DNA from: Bacillus sp. FJAT-44742
Lineage (GTDB): Bacteria > Bacillota > Bacilli > Bacillales > Marinococcaceae
Direction of reading: 5' to 3'
Assembly (NCBI RefSeq): GCF_002797315.1
Contig: NZ_KZ454936.1
Span: forward strand, 2,551,645-2,615,644
DNA: 64,000 bases
In this document: piece by piece, positions 9,012-20,347 of the stretch
Layout of the letters: each line of letters begins with the position of its first letter
How positions within the stretch are numbered: position 1 is the stretch's first letter
Notes under the pieces: model-generated
Database searches by the model: none
Seen by the model: the letters and a program-made list of their open reading frames with translations, nothing else
Told to the model about the DNA's origin: nothing
Position numbers and translations under genes: made by a program

Positions 9012-10280
9012 TTACATATTTTTAATTAGCTCTTCACCAAACTCAGAAGTCTTAACTTCTTTTGCACCATCCATTAGGCGTGCAAAGTCATAGGTAACTA
9101 CTTTGCTTTCAATTGTCTTATCCATTGCACCTAAGATTAATTCAGCAGCTTCTGTCCAGCCAAGATGACGGAGCAATAATTCTCCAGACAAAATAACAGA
9201 AGAAGGATTTACTTTGTTAAGGCCGGCGTATTTAGGTGCAGTTCCATGAGTGGCTTCAAAAATCGCATGGCCCGTATCGTAGTTAATGTTTGCTCCAGGA
9301 GCGATTCCGATACCGCCAACCTGTGCTGCCAAAGCATCAGAAATATAGTCACCGTTTAAGTTCATTGTAGCAACTACATCATGGTCCTTTGGACGAGTAA
9401 GGATTTGCTGTAAGAAGATATCAGCAATAGAGTCTTTAATGATAATCTTTCCAGCTTTTTCAGCTTCGTCTTGTGCGTTATTGGCTGCTTCTTTTCCTTC
9501 TCTTTCTACAATTTCATCGTACTGAGCCCATGTGAATACTTTATCCCCAAACTCGCGCTCAGCAAGCTCGTAGCCCCAGTTCTTAAAAGCACCTTCTGTA
9601 AACTTCATGATGTTTCCTTTATGAACAAGTGTTACGCTTTTGCGACCTTCTTGAAGGGCATAGTTAATAGCAGAACGAACGATTCGCTCTGTACCCTCTT
9701 TTGAGACAGGCTTAATTCCGATACCAGAAGTTTCTGGGAAACGAATATTGTTAGAGCCCATTTCGTTAATTAGGAAATCAACTACTTTTTTCACATCATC
9801 CGTGCCTTCTTTAAACTCAATTCCCGCATAAATATCCTCAGTATTCTCACGGAAAATTACCATGTCTACCTCTTCTGGGCGTTTAACAGGAGAAGGTACG
9901 TTAGTAAAGTGGCGTACAGGGCGCAAGCAAGTATAAAGGTCAAGCTTTTGACGAAGCGCTACGTTTAAAGAACGAATCCCGCCTCCGATAGGAGTTGTTA
10001 AAGGTCCTTTAATAGCAATCAGATACTCACGGATTGCATCCAGGGATTCCTCTGGAAGCCACTCACCTGTGTTGTTGTAGGCTTTTTCCCCTACAAGGAT
10101 TTCTTTCCACTCAATTTTTTTCTCGCCATTATATGCTTTCTCAACGGCCGCATCTAAAACTTTCTGTGCAGCTGCCCAAATATCCGGGCCAATTCCGTCA
10201 CCTTCAATAAAAGGGATCACAGGGTTATTAGGTACATTTAAAACTCCATTATTTGTGGTAATCTTCTCTCCATTAGACAT
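9012..10280 (-). CDS. icd: isocitrate dehydrogenase (NADP)
   Basis: 422-residue prokaryotic homodimeric NADP isocitrate dehydrogenase, converting isocitrate to 2-oxoglutarate and CO2. Substrate residues sit in [17 protein letters not shown], including the Ser that binds isocitrate, and [11 protein letters not shown]; nucleotide-site motifs include [12 protein letters not shown] and [13 protein letters not shown]. Length matches the 423-residue B. subtilis enzyme. It lies between citZ and mdh, 20 bp from mdh and about 150 bp from citZ, so an internal promoter before icd is possible, as known in B. subtilis. Confidence 0.97.
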   Translation of the reverse strand: MSNGEKITTNNGVLNVPNNPVIPFIEGDGIGPDIWAAAQKVLDAAVEKAYNGEKKIEWKEILVGEKAYNNTGEWLPEESLDAIREYLIAIKGPLTTPIGGGIRSLNVALRQKLDLYTCLRPVRHFTNVPSPVKRPEEVDMVIFRENTEDIYAGIEFKEGTDDVKKVVDFLINEMGSNNIRFPETSGIGIKPVSKEGTERIVRSAINYALQEGRKSVTLVHKGNIMKFTEGAFKNWGYELAEREFGDKVFTWAQYDEIVEREGKEAANNAQDEAEKAGKIIIKDSIADIFLQQILTRPKDHDVVATMNLNGDYISDALAAQVGGIGIAPGANINYDTGHAIFEATHGTAPKYAGLNKVNPSSVILSGELLLRHLGWTEAAELILGAMDKTIESKVVTYDFARLMDGAKEVKTSEFGEELIKNM

Positions 10281-10428
10281 TGTTACATTCCTCCTAGCTA
10301 AATTGTTAACTTGTTAATTCCTTGGTGATACAAAAGAGCTCAGCTGATTGATCACTTGTTTAGCAGCCAGCTGTCTTAAATTCTTACTTACTATATGTAG
10401 TAAGAGAGAGAATACTCTCTCTTAAACA

Positions 10429-11544
10429 CTAGCGTTCGTTTAAGGGGACGTACGCTTGTTTGTCAGGCCCGACATACTCAGCTCTTGGGCGAATTAAACG
10501 ATTATCACTGTACTGCTCAAGAATATGGGCAAGCCAGCCAGAAACACGGCTCGTTGCAAAGATAGGGGTAAACAAATCATGATCGATTCCCAGGCTGTGG
10601 TACACAGAAGCAGAATAGAAATCAACGTTAGGAAGTAAGCCTTTTTCACCCACTACCATTTCTTCTACCTTTACAGACATATCATACCATTTTGACTCTC
10701 CAGTGATACTTGTGAGCTTTTTGGACATGTCACGCAAATGTTTTGCTCTAGGGTCCCCATTCTTGTATACCCGGTGTCCAAATCCCATAATCTTCTCTTT
10801 ATTATCTAGAGCTTTACGGATGTATGGCTCCACGTTGTCAACTTCCCCAATATCCATAAGTGTTGACATGACGCGTTCATTAGCTCCGCCATGAAGCGGG
10901 CCTTTTAAGGCTCCGATGGCAGAAGTAATACCGGAGTACACATCAGACAATGTAGCTACACACACACGAGCTGTAAAAGTAGAAGCATTAAGCTCATGAT
11001 CAGCGTGAAGGACTAACGCCTTGTTAAAAGCAGTCTCTGAAATTTCATCTGGTTCTTCTCCATTAAGCATGTATAAGAAGTTTGCTGCAAAGCTGAGTTC
11101 CTTTTTAGGCAAAATAGGCTCCTTGCCATTTCTGATACGGGCAAAGCCTGTAACGATTGCAGGAATTCTTGCTTGCAGGCGAATTGCTTTGCGACGGTTA
11201 GCCTCTTCAGTCATTTCATCAGCTTCTTCGTCGTATAAAGCAAGCTGTGAAACAGCTGTGCGAAGAGCTGCCATAGGGTGTACCTTATCGATAGGGTAAG
11301 ACTTCATATAGTCAAACACTTCTTTAGGGACTTCCATATCACTTGCTAAATTTTTCGTCAACTCTTCCAATTCATCTTTCTTTGGTAGACGACCGTTCCA
11401 AAGGAGGTAAATAACCTCCTCAAAGCTAGCATTATCAGTTAAATCATCAATGTCATACCCTTGATAAGTTAATACATCATCGATAATTGAACTAACACTG
11501 GAAGTTGTTGCAACAACGCCTTCAAGACCACGAGTTGTGCTCAT
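10429..11544 (-). CDS. citZ: citrate synthase
   Basis: 371-residue citrate synthase condensing acetyl-CoA and oxaloacetate, first gene of the citZ-icd-mdh set. Catalytic motifs are visible: LHADHELNASTFTAR, the substrate loop GPLHGGANERVM, and MGFGHRVYKNGDPRA with the active-site His. The start MSTTRGLEGVVA is chosen because AGGAGAGG lies just upstream; an upstream in-frame extension of 13 residues would place that binding site inside the coding region. The 387-bp upstream gap holds a cre-like sequence at 11598-11613, in keeping with carbon-catabolite control of citZ in B. subtilis. Confidence 0.96.
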   Translation of the reverse strand: MSTTRGLEGVVATTSSVSSIIDDVLTYQGYDIDDLTDNASFEEVIYLLWNGRLPKKDELEELTKNLASDMEVPKEVFDYMKSYPIDKVHPMAALRTAVSQLALYDEEADEMTEEANRRKAIRLQARIPAIVTGFARIRNGKEPILPKKELSFAANFLYMLNGEEPDEISETAFNKALVLHADHELNASTFTARVCVATLSDVYSGITSAIGALKGPLHGGANERVMSTLMDIGEVDNVEPYIRKALDNKEKIMGFGHRVYKNGDPRAKHLRDMSKKLTSITGESKWYDMSVKVEEMVVGEKGLLPNVDFYSASVYHSLGIDHDLFTPIFATSRVSGWLAHILEQYSDNRLIRPRAEYVGPDKQAYVPLNER

Positions 11545-11931
11545 TTCAACCTCTCCTTCACCGAAAAAGTTTGCGATTTCCAAAAGGTTTGAAAATCGTA
11601 AATGCTTACATTTTCACGTTCAGCAAGGGGGAACCCTATCATACCTACGTAACCGAAGAGTTTAGACTGCTTAGTCTGTTTCAGGAAGAATTCGACCAAA
11701 GTCGTTCCTTCATGTACCCCGCCTAATTGAACGTGCTTAATCAATAGGCTATGTAGGAAGAACATTACACCCAGTATCAATTATAAACATTTTTTAAACT
11801 TTTGTGAACTTATTCATGAGAATTAACTTTAACTCTCGAAAAAGTTTAACTAATTTAATTATTCAGATAAGTTTGGATTGCGGGAGAATACCATTACTTT
11901 GGTTCCTGCCCGCTCCTGCTTCTGCCTTTTT
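11545..11931. other. citZ leader and intergenic region
   Basis: 387 bases between ytwI and citZ. It holds the citZ ribosome binding site, the cre-like sequence and AT-rich DNA around 11790-11870 where a promoter would be expected. A 79-codon open frame here (11541-11780, minus) has no ribosome binding site and no recognisable product. The end of the region contains a GC-rich 5-bp hairpin (11880-11913) that may belong to the ytwI terminator. Confidence 0.5.
11598..11613 (-). promoter_or_regulatory. cre-like CcpA site in the citZ leader
   Basis: Minus strand AAATGTAAGCATTTAC resembles the B. subtilis cre consensus WTGNAANCGNWNNCW, with A in place of the central G and one further mismatch. It lies about 55-70 bp before the citZ start, where binding could block transcription. 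Confidence 0.35.
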
Positions 11932-12405
11932 TCAGCCGCCTCCGCCTGAAAAAATTTCGACCGCTTTCATTGCATAATAAGCTATTCCTGCACCAATTAA
12001 AGGGCCTACAGCTACACCGTTGAAAAGAGCAACTGCCAGTATCGTCCCAATCACAAGCGCAGCAGTAATATGAGGGTCGTTCTGAAGAAGATCCACTCCT
12101 CCCTTTGCAATAAGAGCGACTGTAATTCCTGCTCCCAGAGCTACCCAGGCATAAACTGACTTCATTGCATCACCTAACTGCTTAAAGCCGATTTCACCAG
12201 TTACGATAGGAACAAGGACAGCTATTGTTAAAATGGTGACTGCTATATTAATTCCTTTTGCCTGCATAAAAGGAAACACCTTGTCTCCTGCACCAGTCCA
12301 TTTCAGTGCCAGTAATACCAGGATTGCCACAACAAGGGATTGGTTCTTTCCGATTACTCCAATGGCCAGCAGGATAAGCATGAATATTGTTGCCTGTGAT
12401 ATCAA
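11932..12405 (-). CDS. ytwI: DUF441 family membrane protein
   Basis: 157 residues with about four to five hydrophobic segments: residues 5-35, 52-72, 82-102 and 112-145. The N-terminus (QATIFMLILLAIGVIGKNQS) fits the UPF0756/DUF441 family, which in B. subtilis lies between citZ and the fxsA homologue, exactly as here. The function is unknown. The start appears to be TTG, with AAGGA about 12 bases upstream; an alternative ATG at residue 9 would shorten the first membrane segment. Confidence 0.82.
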   Translation of the reverse strand: MISQATIFMLILLAIGVIGKNQSLVVAILVLLALKWTGAGDKVFPFMQAKGINIAVTILTIAVLVPIVTGEIGFKQLGDAMKSVYAWVALGAGITVALIAKGGVDLLQNDPHITAALVIGTILAVALFNGVAVGPLIGAGIAYYAMKAVEIFSGGGG

Positions 12406-12496
12406 GTTGTTGTAACATCCTTCCCCATAGTCTTTCTCATTTATCGTACCACACTTTATAAATCACTTCACTTTTGAAGCGCCAGGAAGAACCGAT

Positions 12497-12892
12497 TCAT
12501 TTCCTGCGTATAAACACGATGTTTCCTGATTGGGTAAGCTTTGAGAATACTCTCTGGAACACTCCCTTAAAATACCCTCTTGTGAAAGGTATTAATAGTA
12601 AAAAGCCGAGGGCGTCGGTAATAAACCCTGGCGTGAGAAGTACCACCCCGCCCACAAGAATGCAGAGGCCGTCCAAAATCAGATTGCTCGGTACCTCACC
12701 CTGCTGCATTTGCAGCTGTGCTGTGCGAATGGTTTGTAGTCCTTCTCTTTTGGCAAGCCAGGCGCCAAGCACGCCTGTTAAAATAACAAGAAGAACTGTA
12801 GGCCATACGCCAAGGTAATTTCCTGAAAGAAGCAGTACTCCGATTTCCAAGGCCGGCACTATAATCAATAACAAAACTAATATTTTCCCCAT
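12497..12892 (-). CDS. fxsA: FxsA family membrane protein
   Basis: 131 residues with two N-terminal membrane segments (about 4-22 and 28-46), the family motif region LTGVLGAWLAKREGLQTIR, and a third and fourth hydrophobic stretch (about 68-100). E. coli FxsA overproduction relieves F-plasmid exclusion of phage T7, and the Bacillus relative is YtzA; the normal role is unknown. A GGGGAA site precedes the ATG. It sits between ytwI and pyk, as in B. subtilis. Confidence 0.85.
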   Translation of the reverse strand: MGKILVLLLIIVPALEIGVLLLSGNYLGVWPTVLLVILTGVLGAWLAKREGLQTIRTAQLQMQQGEVPSNLILDGLCILVGGVVLLTPGFITDALGFLLLIPFTRGYFKGVFQRVFSKLTQSGNIVFIRRK

Positions 12893-13252
12893 ATTTGTTC
12901 CCCGCTTTCTTGTTCTTCCCTTTGAAGAGTGATCTTATCTATACCCAAGTATACCTTTTATCATTTCTTATTCCTAAGTTTTAACCCGGGTTTCTCTTTA
13001 GCTTTGTTCATATTGTTGTTGGCTTTTGAGAAAGACGCTTCCTTTACACCCGAAGTAAAATGCGGCATTCAATTGTCTTCTATTCCCAGGGCATTGCCTT
13101 CCTCGGGAAAACCGCCCTGCGTGATCTTCGACTCTTAGTATTCTTCAAGGCGTCTCGAGCGTTTATCTACACTCAAATGACTTATAAAAATGAACCATTC
13201 GCCTTTCACAGAGCTCAGGAAAAAGGAGAAGGCATCTGCCTTCTCCCATGTA
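12893..13252. other. intergenic region fxsA-pyk
   Basis: 360 bases. The pyk terminator occupies 13220-13246. The rest (12893-13219) is of ordinary base composition; a 35-codon minus-strand frame starting MPHFTSGVKEASFSK has only a weak ribosome binding site and I do not call it. No clear promoter for fxsA was recognised. Confidence 0.45.
13220..13246 (-). terminator. intrinsic terminator after pyk
   Basis: Minus strand GGAGAAGGC AGAT GCCTTCTCC followed by TTTTT, directly after the pyk stop codon. Confidence 0.92.
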
Positions 13253-15007
13253 TTAGAGCACACTGGCGTGCCCTCTATAAATATCTCCATGCGCACTATC
13301 TATCGTTACTTCTTCTCCATCCTCGAAAAGCTGAAGAGCATTTTCCACTCCAACTACAACCGGAATCCCCAGATTAATTCCCACCACTGCTGCATGAGAA
13401 GTGAGACCGCCTTCTTCTGTAATCACAGCTGCAGCTTTTTCAAAAGCAGACATTAAATCTTTATCAGTGCTGTAGGTCACAAGAATGCAGCCAGGTGTCG
13501 CTTTTTGGTTCGCTTCTTCTGCAGTTCTCGCCACAATCACTTTCCCTGCAGCTGTTTTTCTTCCAATGCCTTGTCCTTTAGCGGCAATTTCCCCAATAAC
13601 GTGTACTTTCATAATATTTGTTGTACCTGATTCACCAACAGGGACTCCAGCCGTAATCACTACAAGGTCCCCGTGATCCACATTTCCAGATTTCAATGCT
13701 TCCTGTACGGTAATATCAAGCATTTCATCAGTGCTGGCTGCTTCAGTCCCCATTACTGGAATGACTCCCCATACAAGGGAAAGACGTCTCATCACGTGCT
13801 CATTGCTTGTGACAGCGATGATCCGGGACTTAGGACGATACTTGGAAACCATTCTTGCCGTGTGCCCACTTTCTGTTGCTGAAAGGATTGCGGAGGCATT
13901 TAGGTTTAATGCTGTATGAGAGACAGATTGACTGATTGAGTTCGTAATAGACGTGCGGCTTTCTTTCGTGCGTTTGTCTAGGATTGTTTTGTAATCAAGT
14001 GCAGATTCGGCTCGTGTAGCAATATCACTCATCGTCTGCACAGCTTCCACCGGGTAATCTCCCGCCGCTGTTTCCCCAGACAGCATAATAGCATCCGTAC
14101 CATCAAAAATAGCATTAGCTACGTCACTTGCTTCTGCCCGTGTCGGCCGTGGGTTTCTCTGCATGGAATCAAGCATCTGTGTGGCTGTTATTACCGGTTT
14201 TGCAATCGTATTACACTTCTTGATTAAGCTTTTTTGTACAAGAGGAACCTCTTCAGGCGGAATCTCTACACCCATGTCTCCACGGGCAACCATCAGGCCG
14301 TCAGAAACTTCCAGAATTTCATTAATATTATCAATGCCTTCCTGGTTTTCAATCTTTGGGATGATGTGAATGTCTTCTGCTTTCCTTTGTTCAAGTAGCT
14401 CACGGATCTCAAGGACGTCTTCAGCTCTCCGAACAAAAGACGCTGCAATGAAGTCTACTTTTTGTTCAATGCCAAAAACGATATCCTCAGCATCCTTTTC
14501 TGTTATTCCAGGCAAGTTAAGCTTCACATTCGGAAGGTTAACTCCTTTCTTATTTTTAAGCTCCCCATTATTTAGCACCCTTGTAAGGACTTCTGTGTTT
14601 CTGACTTCCAGAACCTCAAGTTCAATTAAACCATCATCAAGGAGAATTTTCTTTCCTTTTTCCAAATCATTTGTAATCCCTTTGTAAGTAACAGAAATCT
14701 TTTCAGGTGTTCCAATAACTTCATCTGTTGAAACAAGAAGGTTCTGTCCTTTTTCTAGATGAATAGCTCCGTTTTCCATGGTATTAGTGCGGATTTCCGG
14801 TCCTTTTGTATCCAATAGAATAGCAACGGTTTTCCCTGTTCTTTTTGAGGCTTCACGAATATTTTTGATGCGTGCGCCGTGTTCCTCAAAATCGCCGTGG
14901 GAAAAGTTCAAGCGTGCGACATTCATGCCTGCTTCAATCAGCTTTACCAGCGTATCAACCTGTTCACTGGCTGGACCGATAGTACATACAATTTTCGTTT
15001 TTCTCAT
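13253..15007 (-). CDS. pyk: pyruvate kinase with C-terminal PEP-utiliser domain
   Basis: 584 residues. Pyruvate kinase transfers phosphate from PEP to ADP, giving pyruvate and ATP. The N-terminal start [13 protein letters not shown], the active-site segments ([34 protein letters not shown]) and the allosteric C domain end near residue 475. About 110 more residues form a phosphohistidine-like domain ([37 protein letters not shown]), the extra domain characteristic of Bacillus and Geobacillus pyruvate kinases. AAAGGAGG precedes the ATG. It follows pfkA by 54 bp, so the two glycolytic kinases form an operon ending at 13220-13246. Confidence 0.97.
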   Translation of the reverse strand: MRKTKIVCTIGPASEQVDTLVKLIEAGMNVARLNFSHGDFEEHGARIKNIREASKRTGKTVAILLDTKGPEIRTNTMENGAIHLEKGQNLLVSTDEVIGTPEKISVTYKGITNDLEKGKKILLDDGLIELEVLEVRNTEVLTRVLNNGELKNKKGVNLPNVKLNLPGITEKDAEDIVFGIEQKVDFIAASFVRRAEDVLEIRELLEQRKAEDIHIIPKIENQEGIDNINEILEVSDGLMVARGDMGVEIPPEEVPLVQKSLIKKCNTIAKPVITATQMLDSMQRNPRPTRAEASDVANAIFDGTDAIMLSGETAAGDYPVEAVQTMSDIATRAESALDYKTILDKRTKESRTSITNSISQSVSHTALNLNASAILSATESGHTARMVSKYRPKSRIIAVTSNEHVMRRLSLVWGVIPVMGTEAASTDEMLDITVQEALKSGNVDHGDLVVITAGVPVGESGTTNIMKVHVIGEIAAKGQGIGRKTAAGKVIVARTAEEANQKATPGCILVTYSTDKDLMSAFEKAAAVITEEGGLTSHAAVVGINLGIPVVVGVENALQLFEDGEEVTIDSAHGDIYRGHASVL

Positions 15008-15061
15008 GTTATCCTCCTTTTATCTATACACGATTACTTATTCGCTTACCTGCTGTGAGCC

Positions 15062-16036
<975 letters not shown>

Positions 16037-16162
16037 TTATCTTTTCTTTATTGTACAAAAAAAGGCTGACCCTATCCAATTTTCCCCATTTATCAGGGAA
16101 ATGAAAACAACTTTCATACATCCCTATAACATTTAATCATTTGAAAAGCCTTTCATGCAAAG

Positions 16163-16198
16163 AAAAAAGTGCTTCTCTTGCTACGAGTAAGCACTTTC
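16163..16198 (-). terminator. intrinsic terminator after accA
   Basis: Minus strand AAAGTGCTTACTCG / GAGAAGCACTTT with a short loop and a T run, immediately after the accA stop. Confidence 0.85.
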
Positions 16199-16203
16199 CA
16201 AAT

Positions 16204-17178
16204 TTAACTGTCAATTATGACGTTGTCATCAGCTAACTGTCCAATTGCTTTGTACTTCTCATAGCGCTGAGAAACAAGTTCTTCAGGTTTCAGAGATGAA
16301 AGTTCCTCTAACGAACGAAACAGAGTCTCATCGATCAATGCAGCCTGTTTCTTTAAATCCTGGTGCGCTCCACCTTGTATCTCAGAAATCACTTCCTCCA
16401 AGATACCTAACTCTTTTAAATCCGGTGCTGTAATCCTCATTGTTTCTGCTGCTTTTTGGGCGTAGGAGGAGTCTTTCCACAAAATAGAAGCTGCTCCTTC
16501 CGGTGAGATGACAGAGTATGTGGAGTTTTCCAGCATATGAATATGGTTGCCTACACCTAGGGCAAGGGCCCCGCCACTTCCCCCTTCCCCAATAACAATA
16601 CAGACGACAGGAACAGTCAATCCAGCCATTTCAAACAGATTGCGCGCAATCGCTTCACTTTGACCTCTCTCCTCTGCTGCTTTACCGGGAAAGGCTCCTT
16701 TCGTATCAATAAAACAAATAATAGGTCTGTTAAATTTTTCTGCTTGCTTCATAAGCCTGATCGCTTTTCGATAACCTTCAGGGTGGGGCATACCAAAGTT
16801 TCTGCGGATGTTTTCTTTAGTATCCTTTCCCCGTTGATGACCCACTACCGTAACAGGACGGCCCTTGTACTTCGCAATTCCGCCAACGATCGCTTCATCG
16901 TCTCCATAAAGACGGTCTCCATGGAGTTCAAGAAAGTCCGTGAACAACTCTTCTATGTATTCCATAGTTGTAGGTCTTTCTCCGTGACGGGCAATTTGCA
17001 CCCGCTCCCACGGCTTCAGGTTTCCATAGACATCTTTTTCCAGCTGAACAAGCCGTGCTTCCAATGTTTCAATTTCACCGCTTAAATCGATATCTTTTTC
17101 TTCGGTAAAGGATTTAAGCTCTTTGATCTTCTCTCTTAATTCAACCACTGGTTTTTCAAAAGGCAAGTTGCCATTCAA
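16204..17178 (-). CDS. accA: acetyl-CoA carboxylase carboxyltransferase subunit alpha
   Basis: 324 residues. With AccD it transfers the carboxyl group from carboxy-biotin to acetyl-CoA, making malonyl-CoA for fatty acid synthesis. Family motifs include [39 protein letters not shown] and the oxyanion-hole region [18 protein letters not shown] choose a TTG start giving [14 protein letters not shown]: the only strong binding site (AAGGAGG) directly abuts an upstream in-frame GTG, too close to use it, but is 8 bases from the TTG. That yields a length almost identical to B. subtilis AccA. It lies 13 bp after accD. Confidence 0.95.
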   Translation of the reverse strand: MNGNLPFEKPVVELREKIKELKSFTEEKDIDLSGEIETLEARLVQLEKDVYGNLKPWERVQIARHGERPTTMEYIEELFTDFLELHGDRLYGDDEAIVGGIAKYKGRPVTVVGHQRGKDTKENIRRNFGMPHPEGYRKAIRLMKQAEKFNRPIICFIDTKGAFPGKAAEERGQSEAIARNLFEMAGLTVPVVCIVIGEGGSGGALALGVGNHIHMLENSTYSVISPEGAASILWKDSSYAQKAAETMRITAPDLKELGILEEVISEIQGGAHQDLKKQAALIDETLFRSLEELSSLKPEELVSQRYEKYKAIGQLADDNVIIDS

Positions 17179-17191
17179 TGCTTCCACCTCC

Positions 17192-18049
17192 TTACTCTGT
17201 ATCCGGTGTATGCAGATCTAGTATTTTTGCCAGAGTTTCCCGCATTTCCCCCCTGGGTACCACTTTATCGAGCTGTCCGTGTTTTAATAAAAACTCTGCA
17301 GTTTGAAAGTCTTGCGGAAGCTCCTCTCTAATGGTCTGCTCGATAATTCTTCTTCCGGCAAACCCAATTAAAGCCTTTGGTTCTGATAGGTTATAATCTC
17401 CTAAGGACGCAAAGCTGGCAGAAACACCGCCTGTTGTCGGATGAGTAAATACAGAAATATATAAAAGTCCTTCTTCTGACAGTCTTCTCAATGCAGAACT
17501 CGTTTTTGCCATTTGCATCAAGCTTAGTACACCTTCCTGCATCCGAGCTCCTCCTGAAGCAGAAAACATAATAAATGGAAGCCGCTTATCAATGGCCTGT
17601 TCTATTGCACGTGTAATTTTCTCACCGACCACAGAGCCCATACTTCCCATTCGAAACCTTGAGTCCATTACACTAATAATGCAGCGATACCCCTGAATTA
17701 ACCCTTCTCCCGTAACGACCGCTTCATTTAATTCTGTTTTTTGTTTATCTTTTTCAAGCTTCTCTTCATAGTCAGGAAAAGAAAGTGGATTGGCAGATGA
17801 CAAATATCCGTTTAATTCCACAAAGGTGCCTTCATCACATAAACACTCGATTCGTTCGTAAGCAGTCATAGAAAAATGATGTGCACAACTTTGACAGACC
17901 ATGTCATTTTTCTTTAACTCTTTTGAATACACGATCGTTTTGCATTCAGGACACTTTGTCATAACTCCTTCATTCATCTTCCTCGGCTGTTCTCGTTCAG
18001 ATGGAACCGTGGCATACTTTCTTTTTTTAGAGAAAAAATCTTTTAGCAC
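17192..18049 (-). CDS. accD: acetyl-CoA carboxylase carboxyltransferase subunit beta
   Basis: 285 residues. An N-terminal zinc ribbon ([11 protein letters not shown] then CQSC, two CxxC pairs) is followed by a crotonase-like carboxyltransferase fold with [18 protein letters not shown] and [16 protein letters not shown], which form the acyl-CoA site. It works with AccA as an alpha2-beta2 complex. The start is GTG, 7 bases behind AAGGAGG. The accD-accA order and tight spacing are as in B. subtilis. About 226 bp separate it from the regulator gene upstream. Confidence 0.95.
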   Translation of the reverse strand: MLKDFFSKKRKYATVPSEREQPRKMNEGVMTKCPECKTIVYSKELKKNDMVCQSCAHHFSMTAYERIECLCDEGTFVELNGYLSSANPLSFPDYEEKLEKDKQKTELNEAVVTGEGLIQGYRCIISVMDSRFRMGSMGSVVGEKITRAIEQAIDKRLPFIMFSASGGARMQEGVLSLMQMAKTSSALRRLSEEGLLYISVFTHPTTGGVSASFASLGDYNLSEPKALIGFAGRRIIEQTIREELPQDFQTAEFLLKHGQLDKVVPRGEMRETLAKILDLHTPDTE

Positions 18050-18275
18050 ACAGACACCTCCTTATCTATACGTAATGACTCCTCACCATTCTATTTAGCA
18101 ATTAAAAAGGTTATTAGATAGATTATCATATCGCTTTAAAAAAACAACTCTTTCCCCTAAAGGGGACAGATCTTCCCTTTTTTCGCCCTGTTCACACCCA
18201 GCCTGTTTTTATGTACTCAGCATAGGGGAAATTGTAGAAAAAGGAGTTGTTTTACCCATAAAAAATTCTTGGAGC

Positions 18276-18938
18276 CTAAAATGCACTATTTTCTAAATGA
18301 TCACTTAGTGCTTTAATCGCTTTATTCTCATCTCTGGATTTAAGTGCTTTGTAAATCTGGACATGTTCTTCATAGGAATGAGAGGGTCTTCCAGGCCTGG
18401 ATAAAGATTCTTTTAACGCAGCTTTTGTGTACTCTACTAAGGGAATCCATATTTGATGCATTAAATGATTTCCTGAAAGTTTAACAAGCTTTTTATGAAA
18501 AAGATAATCTTCCTCAAAAGGAAGCGTACCACACTTCACTTTTCCCTCATATGAAGCAAGCAAATCCTCAAGCTCTTCGATTTCCTCTTGCCTTGCTCTG
18601 CAGCAGGCTAGACGAAGCGCTTCGACTTCTACTACTTTTCTTGTTTCTGCAAGGTCACGGCGGGCTTTTTCATCCTTAAGAATAAAAGAAGCAATTATTT
18701 CTACAAGGCGCTTTCCTCCTGCCTCTTTCATAAACGTACCTTCTCCACGCCTAGTTTCGATCAGGTCAAGAAGTTCGAGGGATCGGAAGGCTTCACGAAC
18801 AGAAGAGCGACCGACATGAAGCCGATCACTCATTTCTCGTTCCGAGGGAAGTTTGTCTCCGCTCTTTAAGCCATTCGTATGAATCATTCGATTTATTTCC
18901 TTAATAACTTCAATGTATACCTTTTCTTGTGATGACAT
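18276..18938 (-). CDS. GntR family (FadR/FCD subfamily) transcriptional regulator
   Basis: 220 residues. The N-terminal winged helix (SGDKLPSEREMSDRLHVGRSSVREAFRSLELLDLIE, then RRGEGTFM) is typical GntR. The C-terminal all-helical FCD domain (about 85-220) carries the metal-binding style residues ENDYLFHK-like (FEEDYLFHKKLVKLSGNH) and a late His, as in PdhR/LldR/FadR proteins that bind small carboxylates. The start is uncertain: several ATGs lie within 20 bases and I choose MSSQEKVY because GGTGATG lies 6 bases upstream. It follows the malic-enzyme gene by about 60 bp, and a perfect FCD-type palindrome lies at that gene's promoter, so it probably regulates this operon in response to malate, pyruvate or an acyl-CoA. 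Confidence 0.88.
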   Translation of the reverse strand: MSSQEKVYIEVIKEINRMIHTNGLKSGDKLPSEREMSDRLHVGRSSVREAFRSLELLDLIETRRGEGTFMKEAGGKRLVEIIASFILKDEKARRDLAETRKVVEVEALRLACCRARQEEIEELEDLLASYEGKVKCGTLPFEEDYLFHKKLVKLSGNHLMHQIWIPLVEYTKAALKESLSRPGRPSHSYEEHVQIYKALKSRDENKAIKALSDHLENSAF

Positions 18939-19001
18939 AATCATCATCACCGCCATATTTCAATTTTTCAACCAGGAAAACATCTTTATTATCGAATCAT
19001 T

Positions 19002-20243
19002 TTATTGCTCTTTGTCAATAATTGAAAGTTCTCTAGTTTTCTCAGCTACTTTTTCAGGATCCACGTTCTTTCTGGCCACTCCTGTTTCCATAGCTGCTTT
19101 TGCTACAGCGGCAGCCACTGCAGGGGCAACTCTGCCATCAAATGGCGCCGGGATAACGTAATCAGGAGTCACGTCTCTTTCATCAATAAGTTCTGCAATT
19201 GCATAAACAGCTGCTTTTTTCATTTCTTCGTTAATGTGGGTTGCATTTACATCCAAGGCTCCGCGGAAAATTCCCGGGAATGCAAGAACGTTGTTCACTT
19301 GGTTAGGAAAGTCGGAGCGTCCAGTACCGACGACACTTGCTCCTGCTTCTTTTGCAGTGTCCGGAAGAATTTCAGGGTCCGGATTAGCCATGGCAAAGAT
19401 GATCGGATCCTGGTTCATAGATTTAACCATTTCTTCGGTTAACGCCCCAGCTACGGATACACCAATAAATACATCAGTGTTTTTAACAACGTCCTCTAGT
19501 GATCCTTCTGCATTATCTTTATTTGTAACTTTAGCAATTTCAGATTTCACATCATTCATCCCGTATGAACGGCCTTCAAAAATGGCTCCCTTTGAGTCAC
19601 ATAAAATGACATCACGAACTCCGAGACGCTGTAGCAGCTTGATAATAGCAATACCTGCTGAACCAGCTCCATTGATAACGACACGAATTTCTGATAATGA
19701 TTTTCCAGTTACCTTCAAAGCGTTAATTAAGCCAGCGGCAGTCACAATTGCTGTTCCATGCTGGTCATCGTGGAACACAGGAATATTTGCCTCTTTTTTT
19801 AATCTTTCTTCGATAATAAAGCAATTTGGAGCTGCAATGTCCTCTAAATTCACACCACCAAATGTCGGCTCAAGGAGTTTTACTGTCTCTACAATTTTAT
19901 CGACATCAGAGGTACCAAGGCAGATAGGGAAAGCGTCCACTCCTGCAAAGGACTTAAAGAGAACAGCTTTTCCTTCCATTACAGGCAGGGATGCTTCAGC
20001 ACCAATATTTCCAAGACCCAGTACAGCTGAACCATCAGAAACTACAGCAACCATATTGCCTTTCATTGTATAATCAAATACTTTCTGCTGGTCATCAAAG
20101 ATTGCTTTGCATGGCTCAGCAACTCCCGGGGAATACGCCAAACTTAAGTCACGTGCATTTTGGACAGGCACCTTGGCTTTCGATTCCAATTTTCCTTGAT
20201 TTACTTTATGAAGATGTAAAGCTTCTTCTCTTAACGTAGACAC
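19002..20243 (-). CDS. ytsJ: malic enzyme (malate to pyruvate, probably NADP-dependent)
   Basis: 413 residues, close to B. subtilis YtsJ in sequence and position (between dnaE and accDA). It decarboxylates malate to pyruvate and makes NADPH. Visible motifs: SLAYSPGVAEPCKAI with the catalytic Tyr, HDDQHGTAIVTAAGL near the metal site, the nucleotide loop VINGAGSAGIAI and MANPDPEI. The start is set at the second in-frame GTG (MSTLREEAL): the first GTG is only one base from the AAAGGAGA site, whereas the second has about 10 bases. It precedes the GntR gene, and the operator-like palindrome at 20320-20330 lies just inside its likely transcript start. Confidence 0.95.
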   Translation of the reverse strand: MSTLREEALHLHKVNQGKLESKAKVPVQNARDLSLAYSPGVAEPCKAIFDDQQKVFDYTMKGNMVAVVSDGSAVLGLGNIGAEASLPVMEGKAVLFKSFAGVDAFPICLGTSDVDKIVETVKLLEPTFGGVNLEDIAAPNCFIIEERLKKEANIPVFHDDQHGTAIVTAAGLINALKVTGKSLSEIRVVINGAGSAGIAIIKLLQRLGVRDVILCDSKGAIFEGRSYGMNDVKSEIAKVTNKDNAEGSLEDVVKNTDVFIGVSVAGALTEEMVKSMNQDPIIFAMANPDPEILPDTAKEAGASVVGTGRSDFPNQVNNVLAFPGIFRGALDVNATHINEEMKKAAVYAIAELIDERDVTPDYVIPAPFDGRVAPAVAAAVAKAAMETGVARKNVDPEKVAEKTRELSIIDKEQ

Positions 20244-20319
20244 ACTCTCCACTCTCCTTTTATGTGTTTAAGCAATTCATAAGTATATAAGGGACTATCC
20301 GTCCCATTCTGATCCATAT

Positions 20320-20330
20320 TGGTCAGACCA
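20320..20330 (-). promoter_or_regulatory. FadR/PdhR-type operator before malic-enzyme gene
   Basis: TGGTCAGACCA is a perfect 11-bp palindrome and matches the TGGT-N3-ACCA pattern bound by FCD-subfamily GntR regulators such as E. coli FadR and PdhR. It lies about 10-20 bases downstream of the expected transcription start, where a bound repressor would block RNA polymerase. The GntR gene at 18276-18938 is the obvious candidate regulator. Confidence 0.6.
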
Positions 20331-20347
20331 CTTGAAAAACTGTCCTT

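Noticed and set aside
11541-11780. 79-codon minus-strand open frame upstream of citZ
   Set aside because: No ribosome binding site, no recognisable product, and it overlaps the citZ leader and cre-like sequence.
13060-13377. 105-codon plus-strand open frame between fxsA and pyk
   Set aside because: It runs over the pyk terminator into the pyk 3' end in antisense, has no ribosome binding site, and the product looks like random translation.
19234-20073. 279-codon plus-strand open frame opposite the malic-enzyme gene
   Set aside because: Antisense to a well-conserved gene; no ribosome binding site and no plausible protein family. The same holds for the other antisense frames, for example over polA, pyk and rpsD.
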